From NCBI GenBank assembly GCA_017999075.1, contig JAGOBX010000190.1:1-6909 (forward strand): a stretch of 6,909 nucleotides of DNA. The letters are read 5' to 3'. Both the position numbers and the translations under genes were made by a program. The notes beneath the pieces were generated by a model. The model worked only from the letters and a program-made list of their open reading frames with translations. It was not told the origin of the DNA and searched no databases. Source of the DNA: JAGOBX01 sp017999075 [NCBI: Candidatus Babelota bacterium] (GTDB taxonomy: Bacteria; JAGOBX01). Shown piece by piece: positions 1 through 6,736 of the stretch (position 1 is the stretch's first letter; every line of letters starts with the position of its first letter).

Positions 1-2059
1 AATTCCTGAATCTTCCCGAATTGCTGTTTGTTTCAACAAGCACTACAGGAATCGAACACGAGCTGTTTGTGCTCGCAATATTATTGTTTATCAGGTAAAC
101 CAGCATAGTATCTGAAGTGTTTGGGTTCAAATCAACTGCCGCAGCTTCAATGTAAATATTAGAGTTAGGCAGAATGTCGCTGTTCAGAGCTGAAGTGTAA
201 TTTGATTCTTTGAATTCTATGTTTGTTATGTTTGCAGGAGATACAGAGTTTTGTATTGTAATGGTATCTGTTTGAGTATCGCTGCCTGAATTTCCCGCAG
301 CTTCAATTGTAATAATAGTTCCGGCATTTACAGCATACAAATAGCGTTCGTTAATATCAGAATAATTTGCTATTTTGAAATAACCTTGAAATTTACCTGA
401 ATTTTCTTCTGTTTCTGTTAGTATTAAAGTTATTCCGTTTTCGTCGTCTGAAGAAAATGCGCGGCATATTAAAGTATCTATTGTTATAGAATTACCGTCT
501 CTGCCGTTTGCTTCAACATATAAAAATGAATTCGTACTGATATTTCCATATAATGCTGATGAATAATTTGAAACCATAAATCTTATATTGTCTAAAACAA
601 TAGGAAAAGAAGGAATTGTTACTTTGATTGTATCAGATTTAGTTAAAGCTGTAACAGTTAAAGTGTCGCCGTAATTTGACTTTAATAATCCGATTGTTTT
701 ATTTGTAACATCTCCGAGTTGAGCTGTACCTCTGAATTTTCCGCTGTTTCCATTAGTTTCATATAAAGTTATTGGAATAGAACAATTTGTGTTTGAAGAA
801 GAAATATTGTTATTTGTTAAATAAGCAATTAAAGTATCTGAAGTGTTCGGATTTAAATCTAATGCGATTGCTTCTATATATAATTTTGAATTTGGTAAAA
901 GTTCATTTGATAAGTCTGATGTATAATCGGAATTTTTAAATTCTATATTTGCTACCTGAACAGGAGATTGAGAATATTGAATTGTGATTTTATTTGTTAA
1001 AGTTTCTGAACCGTCATAGCTTAAAGCGTAAACTGAAATTTCTGAACCAGGCATATATGCTTTTAAATAATCAAAAAAATCGTCGCTGAAAGTTGATAAA
1101 GTGAAAAAACCTCTTAATCGTCCAGTATTATTGGAGGTTTCAGTTAGAGAAATGTTTATTCCAGCAGGATCTTCGGTAGATATGGCCCTGCATACAAGAG
1201 TATCAACAGTTAAAGGATTTGCATCAACACCATTTATTTCAATATAAATATTTGAATTCGGACCAATATGGCCGGTTAATTCTTCAGAGTAAGTTGAATT
1301 CATAAAACGTATGTTATCAAGAAAAGTTTCAGGAGGTCTTGGAATTGTAATATGGGCAATGTGCGATTTATCTGAAACAATTACTGTTAAACTGTCGCCG
1401 TAATAAGCTTTCAATAATCCTATTGTTTTATTAGTAGCGTCTCCAAGATTTGCAGTGTTTCTGAATATGCCTGCATTACTGTTTATTTCAGTTAATATTA
1501 TAGGAATTGAACATGACGGATTTGTTTGAGATATAGAATTGTTTATAACATAAACCATCATAGTGTCAATAGTATTTGAATTTAAATCTACTGCAGCAGC
1601 TTCGATGTATAATGTTGAGCTTGGAAGTATCTCTGATGTAAGCGTTGAAGTATAATTATTTTCACGGAATTCAACATTATTTATAACAACAGGAGATGTA
1701 GGTAATTGAATTATGATTTCGTCAGTTCTTGTATCAGTTCCTGTAGAATTAGTAGCTTTTACTGTAATGGTACATCCTGATAAAACTGCTTTTAAATAAT
1801 CACGTATATCATCAGAAAAATTTAATAGTTTAAAAGCTCCTCTGTATTGACCGCTGTTTTTTTCTGTTTCTATCAGTGTTAATGTTATTCCTGTAGTATC
1901 TTCTGAAGAATAAGCTATGCAAAGCATTGTATCGATTGTTAGATCGCTGCCGTCTGAACCTCGAGCTTCAATGTATAGCATATATTCTGGAGGCACGCTT
2001 CCTGAAAGTTCAGAATTATAGTCTGATTGCATAAACCGTAAACTATTAAGATTTAATGG
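1..2059 (-). repeat. Array II: repeats 13-18, alternating type A and B (residue 1546 to window edge)
   Basis: Boundaries are A 1694..2059, B 1334..1693, A 965..1333, B 605..964, A 239..604, B 1..238 (last one incomplete, 79 residues seen). The complete lengths are 122, 120, 123, 120 and 122 residues. This is the most regular part of the protein. Type A repeats share Leu-Arg/Ile-Arg-Phe-Met at the start, an Ile-Glu-Ala or equivalent strand, Asp-Thr-x-x-Cys, and a Tyr-Leu-Lys/Tyr-Ala segment. Type B repeats share Glu-Phe-Arg/Lys, Ile-Glu-Ala-x-Ala-x-Asp-Leu-Asn, a Cys-Ser-Ile-Pro strand, and (in 14 and 16) a Thr-Asn-Lys-Thr-Ile-Gly-Leu-Leu-Lys helix-like segment. A+B pairs repeat every 726 and 729 bases. 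The array continues past the window edge at an unknown length. Confidence 0.92.
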
Positions 2060-5000
2060 TTGTTTGATTGAAGCGACTTGTATATATCTTGGATGCGGGT
2101 TCATTGAAGTAGTATCGCAAGCCGGATCATTTATTTCGATTTTTATTGAATCTCCTGCTGAAACACCTAATTCACTTCGTGTAATATTGGAAAAATCAGC
2201 TAATTTGAATTCACCGTAATATTTTCCTGAGTTTATACTTGATTCTGTTAATGTTATTGTAATATATTCGCCTGCTGCTGCAGATTCATTGGTGATTTTA
2301 ATTGATGTTGTGTCTGCGATAGCATTGTTTCCATAATCTCCTATAGCTTCAAGATATATTGATGAGTTATTTTCAATATTTCCAAAGTTAGGTATTGGTG
2401 AAGTTTGACCTGAAGATAAATATGCGTTTAATGCGTATAGAAACGTGGGAGATTTAGGGATTCCTATTGATAATGAAGAACGTATTGAGGTATCATTATA
2501 TAAAGTCAATGAAATGATATCTCCGGGCAACCCTAAAATATAATTGTTTCCATTATCAGTAAAATAATATATTTTAGGTTGTGGAGTTTGAGCGCTTATT
2601 TTATAAATTTCACTTCCTACGGCTGTTTCGGTCAGCATAATAGTTATACTGTCATCAGATACGCCTGTTATGGAATTTAAATTTCTATGGATAGTTATAA
2701 GTTTTGTATCAGTTAAAACCGCAGCTGAAGCATTTTCTGCAGCTGTCAGTTTTATATACATATTGTCTCCTGGAACTAAATCGCTGCTCAATTCAACGTC
2801 AGTTGAAGAATTTGAATAAAATTTTAAACTTAAAACATATTGATCTTCAGGTTGTTTGTAATTCTCAACATATAATCTTGTTAATGCGCTGTCTCCAGTA
2901 ACTCTTCCGAAAATTTGTATTGTGTCAGGACGCAACGCTTCAAGTTCTGATCTTCCGTCGTATTTATTAACTACTATTTGTTTTATAACAGGTATTGAAA
3001 CCCAGTTTTTATAAATGTTTGAATTAATTTCTGTTTCTAATAATGTGACAGTTATGGAATCTCTTGAACCTTCTGAATATAACGTGATGTTCAAAGTATC
3101 TCTTAATATGTCATTAGCATAAGGATAAGTATCTGATATTGCTTGTAAATCATATGCTTCGGCTTCTAAATACATATAACTGTATGCTGGTTCGAATGAT
3201 ATTTTTGTATTTGTTATTAAATTGGAATAACCTGAATCTCGATAAATTTTTATCGGACTTTTTAAACGCTCTGGAGTTATTTCAAAAGCAACCTGACGCT
3301 TTACTTCTATGCCTGGAGGAGAAGAAGTTGGAAGCATTGAATAAGGATCAAGAACTTTTACTTCAATCCAATCTCTTTTACTTGCCTCCACTCTGCCGCT
3401 TATTTGGATTCCTGCTTCATTCATATCAATTACGTAAATTGCAGTTCTGTATATTCCGGAATGTTTTTCAGTTTCGATAAGTTCATATATTGTATCCTGA
3501 GAAGCATCGCTTCTTTCAGTAGAACTTTGAACACTTATTTTTATAGTATCAGCCAGAAGATTACTGCTTGTGTTTTTATCTGCTGAAATTTCTAAGTAAA
3601 TGTAATCTCCTAATTTCACAGGAGAAAATTTTGTGGATGAATAGCTTGAAGATTCTTTTAAACTTACGGAAAAAAATGATGTAGGAGGCATATATACCGC
3701 AGTATATACAGTATCGGCTCCGTTTTTTAATAAAAAATTGTAATCTGCAGGAGTTATATTATAATATTTTGTGTCGCAGAATGCTAAAACTATCTGAGTC
3801 GCAGGGGTAAGTTTAAGTTTGTTTTCGTTTATTGAAGTTACATCACTTAAAGTTATATAATTTCTGAATATACCTGTATGTTTACCTGTTTCCAGCAGAG
3901 TTACATTGAACAGATAAGTTTGAGAATCATTGAAATTCGTGTCTCCTGAATTCATTACGGCATATAAGATTACACCGCAGGTATCAATTGTTAATTCGTT
4001 TAAATCAGTTGCAGTCATAGAAATATTAAGTCTATCCCCATAAGTTACCTGATTGTATGAAAGCCAGTTGTCTACGAAATTGGGTTGTTTAAACCTGAGT
4101 TCGTTATAAGTTGAAGGCTGCCGCGGAATAGTCATTTTAATTGTTATAGTATCGTTTGGATCAGTTGAATTTTTTACAGTAATATATATCGTATCACCGT
4201 AATTCGATTTGAGTTCGTCGACTGTGTCATTTGACAAAACAGTAATTCTGAATTTGCCTTGAAATCTGCCGCTGTTTGAAGATGATTCGGTTAATGAAAA
4301 ATTTACTATATCAGTTCTGTTTGAAGAAGAATACGATTGCATATCAAGAACATCTGCTGTTAAAGAATTAATGTCATCGGCGATTATTTCTACATATACA
4401 TAATCCTCGACAGTGTATTCTCCTGTTTTATTTGTCAGATATGTTGCGTCTGTTTTGACATTAAGGCTTATAATATTGGAAGGCTGGATAGCATTAAAGA
4501 TTGTTATAGTATCCCATTTATTTCCGCAGTTTATTGTTATTGTTTCACCTGTTTGATAAGCTTTTATATAATTTAGATTCTGATAGGAAAAATTGTTTAA
4601 TTCAACATAACCTCTGAAAATGCCTGAATTTTTCAAGGTTTCAGTCAATGTGATAAATATTGAACCATAAGTTGAAGTGCATAAAACGCTTGCAGTATCA
4701 ATGTAATACTGATTTCTGTCTGTTGCTGTAATTTCTATGTACAGTTTACTATATGCAGGAGTGGATTCTCCTAAATCTGAAGAATATCCTGAATTTTTGA
4801 ATTTTATAGATTGAATATCAACAGGAGATTTTGGAATTGTTACATAAATTGTATCCTGAATTTGTGAAGATATATTTTGAGTCATAACAATTGAATCACC
4901 GAATTTACAGGCCAATGTGTTTAATGTCTGATTAGAAGATTCGCCTAATTTTGCGGTTGCCTGAAATTTTCCTGAATTGCTGTTTGTTTCGACAAAGGTC

Positions 5001-6694
5001 AATGTTATACTGTCATTAGTTGTACGGTTATATAATATTCCTGTGAAAGTGTCGGTTGTTAATGAATTTGCGTCATTTGCAATTGATTCGATGTATAAGT
5101 ATTCATCAGGCAGCAATTCTCGGGTAATTGAAGATTCAAATAAAATTTCTTTAAAATCAATACTTAATATTGACAAAGGCTGAGAAACACCTAGTATAGC
5201 GATGCTGTCGCAATTATTTGGAGATATAAGATTAGAAATATAAATCACATTCCCTATATTTGACGCATTTATATATTTCAGGGTTGTATCTGAAAAAGTA
5301 GAAAGTTTAACTGAACCACGGTATTTTCCGGTGTTTGCACCTGTTTCCAATAATACTAATGTTATTCCTGAATTGTCTATTGTTGAAGTGCAGTAACATA
5401 ACATTGTATCAATAGTTAATGAATTTCCGTCAAGCCCATTAGCTTCAATGTATAAATTAGAATTTAAAGATACATTGCCTGACAAAATTTCAGTATATCC
5501 GGAATTCATAAATTGTAAATTATTTAGTGAAACAGGTGTTGCAGGAATAGTAATGAAAACAGTATCTACAACATTTAAATTTATTGATGAATAAATGACT
5601 ATAGTATCTCCGTAATTAACTTTTATTTTTTTTTCGGTTTGATTTGTTAATGATGAAAATTCAGCTGTTCCTCTGAATTTACCTGAATTACTGTTAGTTT
5701 CGGTTAGGTATATCCATAAACTGTCACCGGAATTTATGTTTTTTATTATTGCAATAAAACTATCTGTTGTAGAAGAATTTGCGTCTGAAGCTATAGCTTC
5801 TATATATATAATTTCATTTGGTAAAACATTTCGAGCTAATGAACTTACGTATCCGGCATTCATAAAATCTATAGATAAAATTGATGTAGGCTGCACTGAA
5901 TTTGATATGCATATACTGTCAGAAACATAAATGCCGTAATTTGCTGATATGTAAATTGTTTCTCCTGAATTATAGGCTTTTAAAAATTTTAAAGTCGTAT
6001 CGCTGAAATTTGATAATTGAATCCAACCCCTGTATTTACCTGTGTTATTTCCTGTTTCTGTAAGTTCAACTGTTATGCCAGCCAGGTCAATCGTGGATGT
6101 ACAGTAACATAACATTGTGTCAATTGATATTATATTTCCGTCCGCGCCGTTTGCTTCAATATATAAAATGGAATTCGATATAATGTTTCCGGTTAAAACA
6201 GTTGAATAATCAGAACTCATGAAATTTAATGTATTTAGAAGAGAAGGTTGAGCCGGAATAGTTATTTTTACAGAATCGAACTCTGTTGAATTATAATAAA
6301 ATCTTATTATTTCTCCTGAATTATTTTTTACGCCGATATAATTTGATTGGCTGTTTGACAAACCTTCGTTTACAATAGTTATGAGACTGCTTTTATATAA
6401 TCTTGAATCAGTTGAATCCTGAGTCATTTTTATATAAATTGTATCAAATAAATTTGAGCTATGTATTACAGTAATATAAAATGTGTCTTCCGGGATAGTT
6501 TGTAAATTAGGAAAAACCGTATCTGCAAGCAAATAAAATGATGAACCAGTGGTGATTTCAAATATTGAAGAATCTGTAAATGCAGAATTTTTGTATACTG
6601 TAAGAGAACTGATATTTACTGGAGAAGATAAAATTTTATCCGGTATTCCAGTTAATAATATGAATATTATTATAAGATATTTTAAATTTTTCAT
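1..6694 (-). CDS. Giant secreted/surface repeat protein, C-terminus cut off by window edge
   Basis: One uninterrupted minus-strand frame gives 2231 complete codons plus one base at the window edge. The start is the ATG at 6692..6694; an in-frame TAA at 6710..6712, six codons upstream, leaves it as the only ATG near the frame's beginning. The product opens with a signal-peptide-like segment (residues 1-24) followed by eighteen tandem repeats: a degenerate one (25-149), six alternating A/B repeats (150-859), five longer divergent ones (860-1545), and six more A/B repeats (1546 to the edge, the last incomplete). The sequence is rich in Asn, Ser, Thr, Ile and Asp, alternates polar and hydrophobic residues as beta strands do, and shows no membrane helix after the N-terminus and no enzyme motif I recognise. 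Repeats are best read as Ig-like beta-sandwich domains stacked into a fibre. A role in adhesion, surface layer or matrix is inference. The C-terminal anchor or sorting domain is outside the window. The gene stands alone here, with no visible operon partner upstream. Confidence 0.95.
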   Translation of the reverse strand, partial: MKNLKYLIIIFILLTGIPDKILSSPVNISSLTVYKNSAFTDSSIFEITTGSSFYLLADTVFPNLQTIPEDTFYITVIHSSNLFDTIYIKMTQDSTDSRLYKSSLITIVNEGLSNSQSNYIGVKNNSGEIIRFYYNSTEFDSVKITIPAQPSLLNTLNFMSSDYSTVLTGNIISNSILYIEANGADGNIISIDTMLCYCTSTIDLAGITVELTETGNNTGKYRGWIQLSNFSDTTLKFLKAYNSGETIYISANYGIYVSDSICISNSVQPTSILSIDFMNAGYVSSLARNVLPNEIIYIEAIASDANSSTTDSFIAIIKNINSGDSLWIYLTETNSNSGKFRGTAEFSSLTNQTEKKIKVNYGDTIVIYSSINLNVVDTVFITIPATPVSLNNLQFMNSGYTEILSGNVSLNSNLYIEANGLDGNSLTIDTMLCYCTSTIDNSGITLVLLETGANTGKYRGSVKLSTFSDTTLKYINASNIGNVIYISNLISPNNCDSIAILGVSQPLSILSIDFKEILFESSITRELLPDEYLYIESIANDANSLTTDTFTGILYNRTTNDSITLTFVETNSNSGKFQATAKLGESSNQTLNTLACKFGDSIVMTQNISSQIQDTIYVTIPKSPVDIQSIKFKNSGYSSDLGESTPAYSKLYIEITATDRNQYYIDTASVLCTSTYGSIFITLTETLKNSGIFRGYVELNNFSYQNLNYIKAYQTGETITINCGNKWDTITIFNAIQPSNIISLNVKTDATYLTNKTGEYTVEDYVYVEIIADDINSLTADVLDMQSYSSSNRTDIVNFSLTESSSNSGRFQGKFRITVLSNDTVDELKSNYGDTIYITVKNSTDPNDTITIKMTIPRQPSTYNELRFKQPNFVDNWLSYNQVTYGDRLNISMTATDLNELTIDTCGVILYAVMNSGDTNFNDSQTYLFNVTLLETGKHTGIFRNYITLSDVTSINENKLKLTPATQIVLAFCDTKYYNITPADYNFLLKNGADTVYTAVYMPPTSFFSVSLKESSSYSSTKFSPVKLGDYIYLEISADKNTSSNLLADTIKISVQSSTERSDASQDTIYELIETEKHSGIYRTAIYVIDMNEAGIQISGRVEASKRDWIEVKVLDPYSMLPTSSPPGIEVKRQVAFEITPERLKSPIKIYRDSGYSNLITNTKISFEPAYSYMYLEAEAYDLQAISDTYPYANDILRDTLNITLYSEGSRDSITVTLLETEINSNIYKNWVSIPVIKQIVVNKYDGRSELEALRPDTIQIFGRVTGDSALTRLYVENYKQPEDQYVLSLKFYSNSSTDVELSSDLVPGDNMYIKLTAAENASAAVLTDTKLITIHRNLNSITGVSDDSITIMLTETAVGSEIYKISAQTPQPKIYYFTDNGNNYILGLPGDIISLTLYNDTSIRSSLSIGIPKSPTFLYALNAYLSSGQTSPIPNFGNIENNSSIYLEAIGDYGNNAIADTTSIKITNESAAAGEYITITLTESSINSGKYYGEFKLADFSNITRSELGVSAGDSIKIEINDPACDTTSMNPHPRYIQVASIKQPLNLNSLRFMQSDYNSELSGSVPPEYMLYIEARGSDGSDLTIDTMLCIAYSSEDTTGITLTLIETEKNSGQYRGAFKLLNFSDDIRDYLKAVLSGCTITVKATNSTGTDTRTDEIIIQLPTSPVVINNVEFRENNYTSTLTSEILPSSTLYIEAAAVDLNSNTIDTMMVYVINNSISQTNPSCSIPIILTEINSNAGIFRNTANLGDATNKTIGLLKAYYGDSLTVIVSDKSHIAHITIPRPPETFLDNIRFMNSTYSEELTGHIGPNSNIYIEINGVDANPLTVDTLVCRAISTEDPAGINISLTETSNNTGRLRGFFTLSTFSDDFFDYLKAYMPGSEISVYALSYDGSETLTNKITIQYSQSPVQVANIEFKNSDYTSDLSNELLPNSKLYIEAIALDLNPNTSDTLIAYLTNNNISSSNTNCSIPITLYETNGNSGKFRGTAQLGDVTNKTIGLLKSNYGDTLTVTALTKSDTIKVTIPSFPIVLDNIRFMVSNYSSALYGNISTNSFLYVEANGRDGNSITIDTLICRAFSSDDENGITLILTETEENSGKFQGYFKIANYSDINERYLYAVNAGTIITIEAAGNSGSDTQTDTITIQNSVSPANITNIEFKESNYTSALNSDILPNSNIYIEAAAVDLNPNTSDTMLVYLINNNIASTNSSCSIPVVLVETNSNSGRFRN
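2060..4117 (-). repeat. Central block: repeats 8-12, longer divergent domains (residues 860-1545)
   Basis: Five domains have boundaries 3686..4117, 3275..3685, 2852..3274, 2450..2851 and 2060..2449 (144, 137, 141, 134 and 130 residues). They are recognisably the same family: each keeps the Tyr-Leu/Ile-Glu-type strand or an equivalent, and a Leu-x-Glu-Thr/Ser turn ending near Phe/Tyr. They lack the A/B alternation and have insertions. The turn is altered: Lys-His-Thr-Gly-Ile-Phe in 8, Lys-His-Ser-Gly-Ile-Tyr in 9, Ile-Asn-Ser-Asn-Ile-Tyr in 10, Val-Gly-Ser-Glu-Ile-Tyr in 11, while 12 returns to Ile-Asn-Ser-Gly-Lys-Tyr. Repeat 9 ends with a charged stretch and a Pro-rich linker (LPTSSPPG, residues 1121-1128). 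Repeat 10 contains another charged insert around Lys-Tyr-Asp-Gly-Arg. The boundary between 9 and 10 (Pro1141) is the least certain. Confidence 0.75.
4118..6247 (-). repeat. Array I: repeats 2-7, alternating type A and B (residues 150-859)
   Basis: There are six tandem repeats, each taken to start at the conserved Pro that follows the Ile-Thr-Ile-Pro or similar strand. Boundaries on the DNA are: A 5891..6247, B 5537..5890, A 5180..5536, B 4826..5179, A 4484..4825, B 4118..4483 (119, 118, 119, 118, 114 and 122 residues). Type A repeats carry Phe-Met/Lys-x-Ser near the start, a Leu-Tyr-Ile-Glu strand, then Cys-Thr-Ser-Thr after an Ile-Asp-Thr strand; the first two have a Cys-Tyr-Cys (C196/C198, C433/C435) and the third only the second Cys (C672). 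Type B repeats have Asp-x-Asn-Ser-x-Thr-x-Asp after the Glu strand, a Glu-x-x-x-Asn-Ser-Gly-Lys/Arg-Phe turn, and a Gly-Asp-Thr/Ser-Ile strand near the end. A+B pairs repeat every 711, 711 and 708 bases. Similarity weakens toward the third pair. Confidence 0.9.
6248..6622 (-). repeat. Repeat 1, degenerate N-terminal domain (residues 25-149)
   Basis: This segment has the same length (125 residues) and order of landmarks as the later repeats but with eroded motifs. Phe-Tyr-Leu-Leu-Ala-Asp stands where other repeats have Leu-Tyr-Ile-Glu-Ala. A Lys-Met-Thr-Gln-Asp-Ser segment ending Arg-Leu-Tyr-Lys-Ser replaces the Glu-Thr-x-x-Asn-Ser-Gly-x-Phe-Arg-Gly turn. The closing strand Val-Lys-Ile-Thr-Ile-Pro is intact. 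Repeat 2 begins at Pro150. It could act as an N-terminal capping domain, since an end domain has only one neighbour to pack against; that role is inference. Confidence 0.7.
6623..6694 (-). other. Signal-peptide-like N-terminus (residues 1-24)
   Basis: Residues 1-5 (MKNLK) give a short positive n-region. Residues 6-18 are an unbroken hydrophobic core rich in Leu and Ile. A Pro-Asp-Lys turn follows, then Ile-Leu-Ser-Ser before the first beta-rich repeat. This is the layout of a Sec signal peptide. No Leu-x-x-Cys lipobox is present, so a lipoprotein is unlikely. The exact cleavage point is unclear: there is no clean Ala-x-Ala site, cleavage around Ser23 or Ser24 is possible, and the Pro at 25 makes cleavage right after Ser24 less likely. 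Confidence 0.75.
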
Positions 6695-6712
6695 TATTTT
6701 AGTTAAGTATTA
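6695..6712 (-). promoter_or_regulatory. Translation start region without Shine-Dalgarno
   Basis: The bases before the ATG read TAACTAAAATA on the minus strand: no GGAG-like element is present within 20 bases, only A/T-rich sequence. The in-frame TAA at 6710..6712 limits how far upstream the gene could begin. An A-rich, SD-less start is typical of Bacteroidota and some other AT-rich lineages. Confidence 0.6.
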
Positions 6713-6736
6713 TAATTTTTATATAATAAAAATCAA
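6709..6736 (-). promoter_or_regulatory. Possible sigma-70-type promoter, -35 TTGATT and -10 TATAAT
   Basis: Reading the minus strand, TTGATT (6731..6736) matches four of six consensus -35 bases and lies 16 bases before a perfect TATAAT (6709..6714). A start site about seven bases downstream, near 6702, would leave a leader of only about eight bases before the ATG. In DNA of about 15% G+C, TATAAT arises often by chance; the same region has other copies, for example near 6762..6767 on the minus strand and the palindrome at 6865..6874. The call rests on the combination with the -35 box and the position. I saw no clear Bacteroidota-type promoter (TAnnTTTG). Confidence 0.3.

Noticed and set aside
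2704-2901. Plus-strand frame of 65 codons
   Set aside because: Antisense to repeats 10-11 of the long gene, with no start signal and no recognisable protein features.
3139-3586. Plus-strand open frames of 113 and 60 codons at 3139..3480 and 3404..3586
   Set aside because: They lie wholly antisense to the long minus-strand gene, overlap each other, have no ribosome-binding site, and give Leu/Phe/Cys-rich sequences without domain features. They are shadows of the repeat gene.
4977-5930. Two plus-strand frames (4977..5183 and 5736..5930) whose products resemble each other (both contain a Val-Val-x-Glu-Phe-Ala-Ser segment)
   Set aside because: The resemblance looks like a conserved small family, but both lie opposite the same part of adjacent type B repeats, so it follows from the repeat structure on the other strand.
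1-6247. DNA repeats considered as a CRISPR array or mobile element
   Set aside because: Units are 340-430 bases, coding, diverged and in one frame, with no short identical repeats, spacers, terminal inverted repeats or transposase.
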